DNA from: Vibrio maerlii
GTDB lineage: Bacteria; Pseudomonadota; Gammaproteobacteria; Enterobacterales; Vibrionaceae
Assembly: GCF_003415655.1 (NCBI RefSeq)
Contig: NZ_QRHC01000010.1
Coordinates: 1 to 64,000 of the forward strand
DNA length: 64,000 nt
Direction of reading: 5' to 3'
Made by a program: the position numbers and the translations under genes. Within the stretch, counting starts at the first letter, position 1. Every line of letters starts with the position of its first letter. Shown in pieces: positions 53,293-62,248 of the stretch. Under the pieces are notes generated by a model that made no database searches, was not told where the DNA came from, and was given only the letters and a program-made list of their open reading frames with translations.

Positions 53293-54594
53293 TTAGTAGC
53301 CTAGGAATAGCTGAGGTAGTGTAAGGCTGATTTGTGGGATGAAAGTCACCAGCATCAGCGCCAGTACCAATACCGCATAGAATGGCAGTAGAGGTTTGAT
53401 AACTTTGTCGATCTTCACCTTTGCAACTGAACAACCGATAAATAGTGCAGAGCCTACAGGTGGAGTACAGATACCGATTGCTAGGTTGAATGTCATCATG
53501 ATACCGAAGTGTACTGGGTCCATACCTAGGTCCATTGCGATTGGCAGGAAGATAGGAGTGAAAATCAGTAGCGCTGGAGTCATGTCCATGAAGATACCAA
53601 CGATCAATAAGATAATGTTGATAATCAGTAGGATGATGATTGGGTTTTCAGAAACAGCCAGTAGTGCGTCACTGATCATGTATGGGATATCAGCGTTTGC
53701 CATTGCCCAAGACATACCCATGGATGCGCCAATCAGCAGTAGAACGATAGAAGTGGTTACCACAGACTCTAGGATGATAGATGGTAGCTGCTTAATCGTT
53801 ACCTCACGGTAGAACACGACAGCGAGTAGCAGTGTGTATACCACAGCGATAGCCGATGCTTCTGTTGCAGTGAAGATACCACCAATGATACCGCCCATGA
53901 TGACGACGATTAAGCTCAAGCTTGGCAGTGCATCCCAAGTTTTCTTTAGTACTTCAGAGCCGCTTGGTTTTGGTGAAACAGGGTAGCCACGACGTTTGGC
54001 GATGATGCCCGCAACGATCATTAGGCTTAGACCCATCAGTAGGCCAGGGATGTAACCACCAAGGAATAGTGCACCGATTGATGTACCACCAGAGATTAGC
54101 GAGTAAACGATGAAAGTGTTACTTGGTGGAATCAATAGACCAGTAGGACAAGACGTGATGTTCACGGCTGCAGAGTAAGACTCGTCGTAACCTTCTTTTT
54201 TCTGTAGTGGCGCCATTGTGCCACCTACAGCCGCTGCTGATGCTACCGCTGAACCAGAGATTGCACCAAACATCATGTTTGCTAGAACGTTTACGTGAGC
54301 CAGTGAACCCGGTAGACGACCACCAAGAACTTTAGCGAATTCAATAAGACGAAGTGCGATACCGCCTTGGTTCATGATGTTACCCGCAAGGATGAAGAAC
54401 GGGATTGCTAGTAGCGCAAAGCTATCTAGACCCGATGCCATTTTTTGCGAAATAACCGCAATCGCTGCATCAAATGGCAGAGAAAGCATAATAGTAAGTA
54501 GGGATGCGATACCGATCGCAAATGAAATTGGTACACCTAACCCTAAAAAGAGGAAGAAACTACCAAATAGTACAATAATGACTTGCCATTCCAC
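53293..54594 (-). CDS. TRAP transporter large permease (DctM type)
   Basis: Large inner-membrane subunit of a sodium-driven TRAP importer, 433 aa with about 12-13 helices. The DctM signatures are NQGGIALRLIEFAKVLGGRLPGSLAHVNVLANMMFGAISGSAVASAAAVG and VGSALFIGCSVAKV. With DctQ upstream and DctP divergently encoded it forms a complete transporter. Context with uxaC/uxuB indicates glucuronate or a small glucuronide as cargo. Confidence 0.93.
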   Translation of the reverse strand: MEWQVIIVLFGSFFLFLGLGVPISFAIGIASLLTIMLSLPFDAAIAVISQKMASGLDSFALLAIPFFILAGNIMNQGGIALRLIEFAKVLGGRLPGSLAHVNVLANMMFGAISGSAVASAAAVGGTMAPLQKKEGYDESYSAAVNITSCPTGLLIPPSNTFIVYSLISGGTSIGALFLGGYIPGLLMGLSLMIVAGIIAKRRGYPVSPKPSGSEVLKKTWDALPSLSLIVVIMGGIIGGIFTATEASAIAVVYTLLLAVVFYREVTIKQLPSIILESVVTTSIVLLLIGASMGMSWAMANADIPYMISDALLAVSENPIIILLIINIILLIVGIFMDMTPALLIFTPIFLPIAMDLGMDPVHFGIMMTFNLAIGICTPPVGSALFIGCSVAKVKIDKVIKPLLPFYAVLVLALMLVTFIPQISLTLPQLFLGY

Positions 54595-54624
54595 GGTGAT
54601 ATTCCTTATTTATTATTCTTAGGA

Positions 54625-55116
54625 TTAAGCTGGATTTTTTAAATTAGAAAGGTTGTCCATGATGTCTTTGATTAAATAAATCATCATGAAGACACCACTT
54701 AATGGAATAGCGGCATATATAAAGCCCATCTCTATTCCAAGAGCAGGTGAAACTTGACCGGTTGCGAGAGTTTTAAGCATTAGTTTGCCACCACCGTATG
54801 TCAGGATTACGGAAGCGAAAACCATGCTGATGGCATTGATGACAAGCCTTAGTTTTTCATGTTTTGCTTTGTCGTGTTCCATCTTCATAGCAAGTAGGTC
54901 AATCGCTAGGTGACGCTTTTGACCTAGCGTATAAGCTGCGCCCATTAGACCTACCCAGATAAACAGAAAGCGGGCTACTTCATCGGTCATGGTGCTCGGA
55001 ATATTGAGTACGTAACGAGAAAACACCTGCCAAACAACGCAAGCAACCAAAACACTACTCAGAGAGATACAGAATAAAGAAAGCACTTTATTCATTATCG
55101 TAATGAGCTTATTCAT
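54625..55116 (-). CDS. TRAP transporter small permease (DctQ type)
   Basis: Four-helix small membrane subunit, 163 aa. The signature WQVFSRYVLNIPSTMTDEVARFLFIWVGLMGAAYTLGQKRHLAIDLL is at about residues 29-75. The start is MNKLITIMNKVL with AGGAGA upstream; the longer frame opening 12 codons earlier is not supported. It is the first gene of the leftward hexuronate operon, 30 bp before the large permease. Confidence 0.92.
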   Translation of the reverse strand: MNKLITIMNKVLSLFCISLSSVLVACVVWQVFSRYVLNIPSTMTDEVARFLFIWVGLMGAAYTLGQKRHLAIDLLAMKMEHDKAKHEKLRLVINAISMVFASVILTYGGGKLMLKTLATGQVSPALGIEMGFIYAAIPLSGVFMMIYLIKDIMDNLSNLKNPA

Positions 55117-55219
55117 AAAGTCTCCTAGGTGACGAAATATATAGTTCGTCATGAGTGATATATAAAAGGGGATAATTCTTTAAGTTGAACGGATTTAAAC
55201 ACAGACTTGTCAATTAGCG

Positions 55220-55235
55220 CGTGATAGGAGTCACA
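55220..55235. promoter_or_regulatory. CRP-like site in the divergent hexuronate promoter
   Basis: CGTGA-TAGGAG-TCACA has perfect GTGA-N6-TCAC cores of the CRP consensus. It is 104 bp before the dctQ-type start and 191 bp before dctP. It suggests catabolite control of both transcripts. Confidence 0.65.
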
Positions 55236-55240
55236 TAAAT

Positions 55241-55398
55241 ATTGGTCAGGCCAATTTTAACGGTGAAAGTATGACATTGGTCAACCAATTGGTAATGTGA
55301 CCTTGTGAATTGAACAAAATTGGTTCAGATTGGATGGGTACTCAATAATAACTCGGTATCAATTAAAATTGGTTAACCGAGATTTAACAATTACCAAT
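55241..55398. promoter_or_regulatory. Cluster of ATTGGT/ACCAAT operator boxes
   Basis: The divergent region has ATTGG-TCAGG-CCAAT (55241-55255), ATTGGT-CA-ACCAAT (55276-55289), a half-site ATTGGT at 55319, ATTGGT-TA-ACCGAG (55368-55381) and a half-site ACCAAT (55393-55398). The full palindrome also occurs at the uxuR gene. They are candidate operators for the UxuR-type repressor. Confidence 0.7.
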
Positions 55399-55426
55399 TA
55401 CTTGAAACAAATCATGGAGAACGAAT

Positions 55427-56413
55427 ATGCGTTGGAATAAAAAAGTATTAAGCACTGCGATGACTTGCGCACTAGTCGCATCAACCAGCTTTGCAGCATC
55501 AGCAGCAACGACGCTTAAGCTTAGCCACAACCAAGATCGTAACCACCCTGTACACAAGTCAATGCAATACATGGCTGACCAAGTGAAAGAATACACTGAT
55601 GGCGAAGTTCGCATCCGTATCTACCCTAACGGTCAATTAGGTACTCAGCGTGAGTCAATGGAACTACTACAAAACGGTGCTCTACACATTGCTAAATCTA
55701 ACGCGAGTGAAATGGAGTCATTTGAACCGGCTTACGGCGCATTCAATATCCCTTACATCTTCCGCGACCGTGATCACTACTACCGTGCAATGACAGGTGA
55801 AGTTGGTGAGAAAATCCTAGCTGCTTCTTACGACAAAGGCTTCGTGGGTCTAACGTACTACGATGCAGGTTCTCGTAGCTTCTACGCAAACAAAGAGATT
55901 ACTTCTCCTGAAGATCTAAAAGGCCTAAAGATTCGCGTTCAACCAAGCCCTACAGCGGTTGAAATGATTAAGCTTATGGGTGGTGCACCAACGCCACTAT
56001 CATACGGTGAGCTATACACTGCTCTACAACAAGGTGTAGTAGATGGTGCAGAGAACAACCCAACAGCACTAACTAACTCTCGTCATGGTGAAGTATCTAA
56101 AGTATTCAGCCAAGATGAGCACACTATGATTCCTGACGTACTGGTTATCAGTTCTAAAGTTTGGGATGACCTAGGTGATGAATACCAACAAGCTCTGAAG
56201 AAAGCGGCGAAAGAGTCAATGATGTACCACAAAGACCTGTGGACTGAAATGACGGACAAAGCGGTTGAGAAAGCTCAGAAATCAATGGACGTTAAGTTCG
56301 TTGCTGTTGAGAAACAACCATTTGTTGACGCAGTGAAACCAATGCACGATGCAGCATTAGAGAACCCAGCAATTGCTGAGTATGTTCGTGGCATCGACGC
56401 ACTAGCACAATAA
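55427..56413 (+). CDS. TRAP solute-binding protein (DctP type)
   Basis: Periplasmic receptor of the TRAP importer, 328 aa with a signal peptide at residues 1-26 (cleavage after FAASA). The substrate carboxylate-binding Arg lies in GLKIRVQPSPTAVEMIKLMGGAPTPLSYGELYTALQQGVVDGAENN, the family signature. AGGAGAATTCG-like spacing is absent, but GGAGAACGAAT precedes the ATG. It is transcribed divergently from its two membrane subunits. A partial terminator follows before the beta-glucuronidase gene. The ligand is probably glucuronate or a glucuronide. Confidence 0.93.
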   Translation: MRWNKKVLSTAMTCALVASTSFAASAATTLKLSHNQDRNHPVHKSMQYMADQVKEYTDGEVRIRIYPNGQLGTQRESMELLQNGALHIAKSNASEMESFEPAYGAFNIPYIFRDRDHYYRAMTGEVGEKILAASYDKGFVGLTYYDAGSRSFYANKEITSPEDLKGLKIRVQPSPTAVEMIKLMGGAPTPLSYGELYTALQQGVVDGAENNPTALTNSRHGEVSKVFSQDEHTMIPDVLVISSKVWDDLGDEYQQALKKAAKESMMYHKDLWTEMTDKAVEKAQKSMDVKFVAVEKQPFVDAVKPMHDAALENPAIAEYVRGIDALAQ

Positions 56414-56428
56414 TCACAGAGATTAACG

Positions 56429-56457
56429 AAAGAGCGCATTGATGCGCTCTTTTTTTT
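56429..56457 (+). terminator. Terminator between dctP and beta-glucuronidase genes
   Basis: Stem AGAGCGCAT/ATGCGCTCT with loop TG and eight T's. It ends 13 bp before the next start and overlaps the edge of its ribosome site (GGGAG). It likely lowers downstream expression relative to the abundant binding protein. Confidence 0.8.
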
Positions 56458-56470
56458 GGGAGTAATAAAG

Positions 56471-58264
56471 ATGTTAGAACGTTCTGAGTTGGCTGAAAAT
56501 GCAATAAATTGTCTGCACGACGAGCAATATGACGTGCCTTTCAACCTACAAAACCTAAATCATAACAATATGTTGTTCATGGGTGACCGTGCTACAGAGT
56601 CACTGAATGGCCATTGGAATTTTGCTGTAGACCTATTGGATACAGGCCTGCGCCAACGCTGGTATGAGATGACGCCAATGCCGGCGGAGGAACGCACCGA
56701 ACCCTGGGATTATGACCCATACGTAGGCGAGACGACGCCTGTTCCTTCTAATTGGCAGATGCAAAAAGAGAAGTGGTACTTCTTTGAGGGCAGCGCTTGG
56801 TATACCAAAGCTTGGGACTATAACGAAAAAGAGCAAGATGAACGTATTTTCTTGCGCGTGGGCGCTGCACAATATGACTGTAAGGTATTTTTAAACGGCG
56901 AATTTATTGGTAACCACTATGGTGGTTCTACCCCGTTTTTCGCTGAATTTACTGGCAAGCTTAAGCCTGGACGCAACTGGATCATGTGTTGTGTAAACAA
57001 CACTCGTACTCTTGATCGCGTACCAATGCGCAATACTGATTGGTTTAACTATGGTGGTATCTACCGCGATATTGAAATTGTACGAACGCCAACAGAAGTG
57101 CTGCGTGACCTTCATGTCTATCTTGTACCGAATAGTGAGTATAACCAGGTTCATGTCGACATTGAGGTTGAGGGGAGTCTAACGGAAGTTGAATTTTCGA
57201 TAGATGAGCTTGGTATCAAGCAAGTGCTAACCGTGGATAATGGTAAAGCGAGTGCAGATATCATGGTTTCCCCAGAGTTATGGTCTCCGGAAAGTCCAAA
57301 ACTCTATGATATTACCGCTACTTACGGTAAGGACAGTGTGAGCGACCGCGTCGGCTTCCGCCAGGTCGAGGTGATCGGTACTGATATTTACGTCAATGGT
57401 GTCAACACCTTCCTGCGTGGTATCAGTGTGCATGAGGATGATAAAACTCTGGGTAAAGTGGTGACACCAGAAGACTTGAAGCGCCGCTTCCAGCATGCCA
57501 AAGAGCTGAACTGTAACTACATGCGCTTTGCGCACTATACTCATCATGAATTGGCAACCAAGATGGCCGATGAGATGGGTTTCTTGATTTGGGCTGAGAT
57601 CCCTGTGTATTGGGCGATTGACTTCGAAAACCCAGCGACGTACGACGATGCTGAAAATCAGCTACTTGAGATGATTAAGCGTGACAGAAACCGAGCAAGT
57701 ATTATTATGTGGTCGGTAGGTAACGAAAATGCTGACACAGATGCTCGCCTTAACTTCATGTCGAATTTGGTTAACGTGGCACGTGAGAACGACCCTTGTC
57801 GTTTAGTTTCCGCCGCTTGTTTGGTCAACCACGCCAAGAATAAAATTGAAGATCGTCTTGCAGAACACCTTGATGTTATTGGTATCAACGAGTATTACGG
57901 TTGGTATGAAGAGGTGTTTGATGAGCTGATTGAGATTGGTGAGAACTCAAATCCTGGTAAACCAGTGGTGATCTCAGAAACAGGAGCCGATGGCTTTATT
58001 GGCGAAGGCGCTCCGAAAACGGGCTTCTTTAGCGAAGCTTACATGACAGAGGTCTACCAAAAGCAGATTGAATACCTACAGCGACTGGACTATATAAAAG
58101 GGATATCGCCGTGGATTATGTACGAATTCCGTGTCGAGCGACGCCAAAACATGTTCCAACTTGGCTGGAATCGTAAAGGCCTTATTTCCAATGATAAGTT
58201 CACTAAGAAGACCTCTTTTTACCTATTGGCGGACTTCTATAAAAAGTTAATGCAAGAGCGATAA
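56471..58264 (+). CDS. uidA: GH2 beta-glucuronidase
   Basis: Hydrolyses beta-glucuronides to free glucuronate, feeding uxaC. The 597-aa cytosolic protein has the GH2 sugar-binding, Ig-like and TIM-barrel domains. The acid/base is Glu419 in VGNEN and the nucleophile Glu503 in ISETGADG. The Asn567-Arg-Lys569 motif (GWNRKG) matches the NxK motif that binds the uronate carboxylate in true glucuronidases, separating it from beta-galactosidases. The start ATG follows GGGAG; an upstream in-frame TTG at 56456 is less likely. The uxuR-type gene follows 86 bp later. Confidence 0.93.
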   Translation: MLERSELAENAINCLHDEQYDVPFNLQNLNHNNMLFMGDRATESLNGHWNFAVDLLDTGLRQRWYEMTPMPAEERTEPWDYDPYVGETTPVPSNWQMQKEKWYFFEGSAWYTKAWDYNEKEQDERIFLRVGAAQYDCKVFLNGEFIGNHYGGSTPFFAEFTGKLKPGRNWIMCCVNNTRTLDRVPMRNTDWFNYGGIYRDIEIVRTPTEVLRDLHVYLVPNSEYNQVHVDIEVEGSLTEVEFSIDELGIKQVLTVDNGKASADIMVSPELWSPESPKLYDITATYGKDSVSDRVGFRQVEVIGTDIYVNGVNTFLRGISVHEDDKTLGKVVTPEDLKRRFQHAKELNCNYMRFAHYTHHELATKMADEMGFLIWAEIPVYWAIDFENPATYDDAENQLLEMIKRDRNRASIIMWSVGNENADTDARLNFMSNLVNVARENDPCRLVSAACLVNHAKNKIEDRLAEHLDVIGINEYYGWYEEVFDELIEIGENSNPGKPVVISETGADGFIGEGAPKTGFFSEAYMTEVYQKQIEYLQRLDYIKGISPWIMYEFRVERRQNMFQLGWNRKGLISNDKFTKKTSFYLLADFYKKLMQER

Positions 58265-58276
58265 GACCTACCTCAC

Positions 58277-58304
58277 AATTGGTCAACCAATTGGTTGACC
58301 AATT
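58277..58304. promoter_or_regulatory. Perfect 28-bp operator palindrome before uxuR
   Basis: Two overlapping ATTGGT-NN-ACCAAT boxes (58278-58291 with centre CA, 58290-58303 with centre TG) form one perfect palindrome, 47 bp before the regulator start. It probably mediates autoregulation. Confidence 0.8.
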
Positions 58305-58350
58305 AAGATTCGCTGTTAAGATAAACTCAAACCTAAACGAAGATGTACTC

Positions 58351-59103
58351 ATGAATATTGCAATCTCAACACCAAAACGCCTCTACCAAGAAATCGGTCT
58401 TGCGCTGCATGAACGAATTAGGTCGGGTGAGTTTAAGGTGGGAGATCGCTTGCCACCAGAGCGTGATATCGCAGAAGAGATGAATGTCAGCCGCTCAGTG
58501 GTTCGTGAAGCCATCATTATGCTTGAGCTTCAAGGCTTGGTTGAAGTGCGTAAAGGCTCCGGTGTTTATGTGCGCAACGAGACAGTGGCAAATGCGCCTG
58601 TTGGCCCCGAAGCGAACAATAGTCGCAACTCTTCAGACATTGGCCCTTTTGAATTGTTGCAAGCTCGCCAAGTTCTAGAAAGCCAGATTGCTAGCTTTGC
58701 TGCACTAAATGTCACCAAGAATGATATCTCTAGACTGCGTGATGCTTTGGATACAGAGCGTCAACAATTAGAAACCGGTCATGGTGATTACGACGGTGAT
58801 GAGATGTTCCATCTGACCATTGCAGAAGCCTCACAGAACAGTGTACTCAGTGATATTGTTCAAGACCTTTGGGCTCGCCGAGACGAAAGCTCAATGTGGC
58901 GTCAATTGCATGCTCGTATTACGGATCTCAATTATCGAACAGCTTGGTTGGAAGACCATGAGGTTATATTAAGAGCACTACAACGCCGTGACCCAGAAGG
59001 TGCACGTAAAGCGATGTGGCAGCATCTTGAAAATGTAAAACAAACATTATTTGATTTGTCTGATGTGGATGATCCTCAATTTGATGGATTCTTATTCCGA
59101 TAA
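58351..59103 (+). CDS. uxuR: GntR/FadR-family regulator, UxuR/ExuR type
   Basis: Probable repressor of the hexuronate genes, relieved by fructuronate or a related intermediate (known for E. coli UxuR). The 250-aa product has an N-terminal GntR winged helix (about residues 10-75, GDRLPPERDIAEEMNVSRSVVREAIIMLELQGLVEVRKGSGVYV) and a C-terminal FCD effector domain. The start MNIAISTPKRLYQEIG is chosen; an upstream ATG at 58279 lies inside the operator palindrome. Matching boxes occur at the divergent TRAP promoter. UxuR versus ExuR cannot be separated by eye. Confidence 0.87.
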   Translation: MNIAISTPKRLYQEIGLALHERIRSGEFKVGDRLPPERDIAEEMNVSRSVVREAIIMLELQGLVEVRKGSGVYVRNETVANAPVGPEANNSRNSSDIGPFELLQARQVLESQIASFAALNVTKNDISRLRDALDTERQQLETGHGDYDGDEMFHLTIAEASQNSVLSDIVQDLWARRDESSMWRQLHARITDLNYRTAWLEDHEVILRALQRRDPEGARKAMWQHLENVKQTLFDLSDVDDPQFDGFLFR

Positions 59104-59209
59104 TATTAAATAGCATTTAAATAATAAGAACACTTAATTAAAGATTGAAACTAGTGAATAAGAAATTGTTCGCTACAGACCAGTCGTGTCTAACAATAGG
59201 TAAATAAAT

Positions 59210-60394
59210 ATGGAACAGACTTGGCGTTGGTACGGTCCAAATGACCCAGTATCTCTAGACGATATTAAACAAGCAGGCGCAACGGGTATTGTTAATGCCC
59301 TTCACCATATTCCAAACGGTGAAGTTTGGACAAAAGAAGAGATCCAAAAGCGCAAAGATATCATCGAAGCGAAAGGGTTTGTTTGGTCAGTAGTTGAGAG
59401 TGTTCCTGTACACGAAGAAATTAAAACTCGCTCTGGTAACTATGCTCAGTGGATCGAGAACTACAAACAGTCTCTGATCAACCTAGCAGAGTGCGGTGTG
59501 GATACGGTTTGTTATAACTTCATGCCGGTACTTGATTGGACTCGTACTGATCTTGAATATGAATTAGAAGATGGTTCAAAAGCGCTACGCTTTGACCAGA
59601 TCGAGTTCGCTGCATTTGAACTGTACATCCTGAAGCGCCCTGGTGCGAAGGCTGAGTACACAGAGAAAGAGCAAGAAGAAGCGCGTGACCGTTTTGAGTC
59701 AATGACTCAGGCAGAGATCGACAAGCTAACAGCAAACATCATTGCTGGTCTGCCAGGTGCAGAGGAAGGCTATACGCTAGAAGAATTCCAAGCTCGCCTA
59801 GACACCTACAAGGGTATTGATAAAGCGAAGCTGCGTGAGCACATGGTACTGTTCCTAGAAGAGTTGATGCCAGTGTGTGACCAGTACGGTCTTAAGCTTG
59901 CTGTTCACCCGGACGATCCACCGCGTCCTATCCTTGGTTTGCCACGTATCGTATCAACGATTGAAGATATCGAGGCACTAACAACGGCAGTACCAAGCAA
60001 GATGAACGGTATCACTATGTGTACTGGCTCTTACGGTGTTCGTGGTGATAACGACCTTGTGAACATGATTGAAACGTACGGCGATCGTATCTACTTTACT
60101 CACCTACGTTCTACTCAGCGTGAAGAGAACCCAATGAGCTTCCATGAAGCGGCTCACCTAGAGGGTGATGTTGACATGTACAACGTGATCAACGCGCTGC
60201 TTAAAGAAGAGAACCGCCGTAAAGATGAAGGTGAAACTCGCCTTATCCCAATGCGTCCAGACCATGGTCACCAAATGATTGATGACCTGAAGAAGCAAAC
60301 CAACCCTGGTTACTCTTGTATTGGTCGTCTAAAAGGTCTTGCTGAAATTCGCGGTGTTGAACTCGCGCTATCAAGAACTTTTTATAACAAGTAA
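59210..60394 (+). CDS. uxuA: Mannonate dehydratase
   Basis: Dehydrates D-mannonate to 2-keto-3-deoxygluconate with Fe2+/Mn2+. The 394-aa length equals E. coli UxuA, with the N-terminus TWRWYGPNDPVSLDDIKQAGATGIVNALHHIPNGEVW, and metal-site segments LAVHPDDPPRPILGLPRIVST and RPDHGHQM. It completes the pathway between uxuB (leftward operon) and kdgK. It lies 106 bp after uxuR and is followed by a terminator. Confidence 0.96.
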   Translation: MEQTWRWYGPNDPVSLDDIKQAGATGIVNALHHIPNGEVWTKEEIQKRKDIIEAKGFVWSVVESVPVHEEIKTRSGNYAQWIENYKQSLINLAECGVDTVCYNFMPVLDWTRTDLEYELEDGSKALRFDQIEFAAFELYILKRPGAKAEYTEKEQEEARDRFESMTQAEIDKLTANIIAGLPGAEEGYTLEEFQARLDTYKGIDKAKLREHMVLFLEELMPVCDQYGLKLAVHPDDPPRPILGLPRIVSTIEDIEALTTAVPSKMNGITMCTGSYGVRGDNDLVNMIETYGDRIYFTHLRSTQREENPMSFHEAAHLEGDVDMYNVINALLKEENRRKDEGETRLIPMRPDHGHQMIDDLKKQTNPGYSCIGRLKGLAEIRGVELALSRTFYNK

Positions 60395-60404
60395 TCTCTA
60401 AAAT

Positions 60405-60438
60405 ATTGGCGAGATAACACCGTTGTCTCGCCATTTTT
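60405..60438 (+). terminator. uxuA terminator
   Basis: Stem TGGCGAGA/TCTCGCCA with an 11-nt loop, followed by TTTTTAT. It separates the hexuronate genes from the dihydroxyacetone kinase operon. Confidence 0.85.
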
Positions 60439-60461
60439 ATCTCAAAAATAAAATATAAATA

Positions 60462-60487
60462 AGACTGTTAATAATATTAATCAGTCT
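60462..60487. promoter_or_regulatory. Inverted repeat before dhaK-type gene
   Basis: AGACTG...CAGTCT arms with an AT-rich, nearly symmetric centre, 37 bp upstream of the kinase start. The sequence is unlike the ATTGGT boxes, so this operon may answer to a different regulator. Confidence 0.5.
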
Positions 60488-60523
60488 CTGTTCCCTTACG
60501 CCTAAAGAAAATCTGGAAATAAA

Positions 60524-62146
60524 ATGTCTGATCTTATTTTAAATAATAAAGAGTCTTTCGTAATCGACTCTATCCAAGGCACGCTTTACAGCGCTCAACG
60601 TGAAAACCTAACGCTTCTAGACTTTGAAAACGATATTAAAGTGGTTGCTCGTAACGACTGGAACAAAGATAAAGTGGCGCTTATTTGTGGTGGTGGCTCT
60701 GGTCACGAGCCAGCGCACGCAGGTTTTGTTGGTAAAGGCATGCTGACTGCAGCAGTTTGTGGCGACCTATTCGCTGCACCAAGTGTTGATGCTGTTCTAA
60801 ACGCAATCCTTCATGTGACGGGTGATGCAGGCTGTCTGGTTATTATCAAAAACTACACGGGTGACCGCCTAAACTTTGGTCTTGCTGTTGAAAAGGCAAA
60901 AGAGATGGGCCGTAAGGTTGACCTGATTGTGGTTGGTGATGACATTTCGATTCCAGGTAACCCACAACCTCGTGGTATCGCAGGTACTTTGTTTGTTCAG
61001 AAAGTAGCGGGCTACGTTGCTGAGAACGGAGGTTCTCTAGAAGAAGTGAAACAAGCTGCGGTTGAAGCAAGTGACAAGACGGCATCCATTGGTGTTGCGC
61101 TTACAAGCTGTTCTCTACCGGGTGAAAGCAATGATCGTATCGCTCAAGGTAAAGCGGAGCTCGGTCTTGGTATTCATGGTGAAGCGGGTATTGAAACCAT
61201 CGATCTTCCACAAGCGAAAGAGTTGGTTACCACAATGGTAAGTAAGCTGTTGGAAGCGAAACCAACGACAGACAATGCAATTTTGCTCAACAACCTAGGT
61301 GGGCTATCTCCAATTGAGATGAACATCGTAGCTAAAGAAGTGATGGAATCAGATCTTGGCAAACAAGCTAAGTTCATCGTAAGCGGTGCTTTGATGACTG
61401 CGATTGATATGAAAGGCTTCTCGATTTCTGCAATCCAGTTAACGGATGAAATCACGAAGGCTCTTACTTCTGAAGTTGAAACAGAAGCATGGCCAGGAGC
61501 GGTAGCTCGTCGTGAAATCCCAGTAACCAAGTGTGAAAACCACATTGCGAAGAAAGAGTTTGAGCCATCTCATGACGAAGAAACGGCGCTGGTTTTACGC
61601 AAGGTTTGTAGTGCAATCATCGACATCGAAGGTGAACTAAACCACCTTGATTCTATTGTGGGTGATGGTGATACCGGTTCTACCTTCGCTGCGGGTGCTC
61701 GTAAGGTACTTGCTCAACTGGATGCAAATGCGCTTCCTCTACAAGATAAAGCGAAACTGCTGACGACGGTTGCAGACTGCCTAACCTCAGTAATGGGCGG
61801 TTCTTCTGGCGTTCTACTTTCAATCATGTTCACCGCAGCTGGTCGTGATTACGAACAAAACGGTTCTCTTGCTCAAGCGCTTCAAGCAGGTCTAGGTCAG
61901 ATGATGGCTTACGGCGGTGCTAAGCCGGGCGACCGCACGATGATTGATGCGCTTCACCCTGCGCTAGAAGCATGGGCTGCTGAAGGTTTTGTTGCAGCGA
62001 TTGCCGCAGCGAAAGCAGGTGCAGAATCTACGGTAGAGATGACCAACGCAAACGCGGGTCGTTCTTCATACCTAAATAGCGACAGCCTATCTGGCACTAA
62101 AGATCCAGGCGCATTCGCGGTAGAAACTGTATTCAGCCAATTCTAA
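60524..62146 (+). CDS. Single-chain dihydroxyacetone kinase (DhaK-DhaL fusion)
   Basis: Phosphorylates dihydroxyacetone to DHAP. The 540-aa product joins DhaK (about residues 1-330; covalent substrate His218 in GIHGEAG, GGGSGHEPAHAG near 56-67) to DhaL (about 355-540; nucleotide/metal site DGDTG at 381-385). The full DhaK-DhaL fusion implies an ATP-dependent kinase rather than the PTS-dependent DhaKLM type; no dhaM is nearby. It forms an operon with gldA, 102 bp downstream, and follows the uxuA terminator. Confidence 0.93.
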   Translation: MSDLILNNKESFVIDSIQGTLYSAQRENLTLLDFENDIKVVARNDWNKDKVALICGGGSGHEPAHAGFVGKGMLTAAVCGDLFAAPSVDAVLNAILHVTGDAGCLVIIKNYTGDRLNFGLAVEKAKEMGRKVDLIVVGDDISIPGNPQPRGIAGTLFVQKVAGYVAENGGSLEEVKQAAVEASDKTASIGVALTSCSLPGESNDRIAQGKAELGLGIHGEAGIETIDLPQAKELVTTMVSKLLEAKPTTDNAILLNNLGGLSPIEMNIVAKEVMESDLGKQAKFIVSGALMTAIDMKGFSISAIQLTDEITKALTSEVETEAWPGAVARREIPVTKCENHIAKKEFEPSHDEETALVLRKVCSAIIDIEGELNHLDSIVGDGDTGSTFAAGARKVLAQLDANALPLQDKAKLLTTVADCLTSVMGGSSGVLLSIMFTAAGRDYEQNGSLAQALQAGLGQMMAYGGAKPGDRTMIDALHPALEAWAAEGFVAAIAAAKAGAESTVEMTNANAGRSSYLNSDSLSGTKDPGAFAVETVFSQF

Positions 62147-62164
62147 GTAATTAGCAACGAATAA

Positions 62165-62199
62165 GCGGTCTTTCGCTTCAGTAAACAGCAAAAGACCGC
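62165..62199. other. Hairpin between DHA kinase and gldA
   Basis: Stem GCGGTCTTT/AAAGACCGC with a 17-nt loop and no T-tract on the plus strand. It is probably an intra-operon mRNA structure rather than a terminator. Confidence 0.6.
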
Positions 62200-62248
62200 A
62201 ATCAAAATAACAATAAAGAACGAAACAAAAGAATTATAGGAAAAGAAC

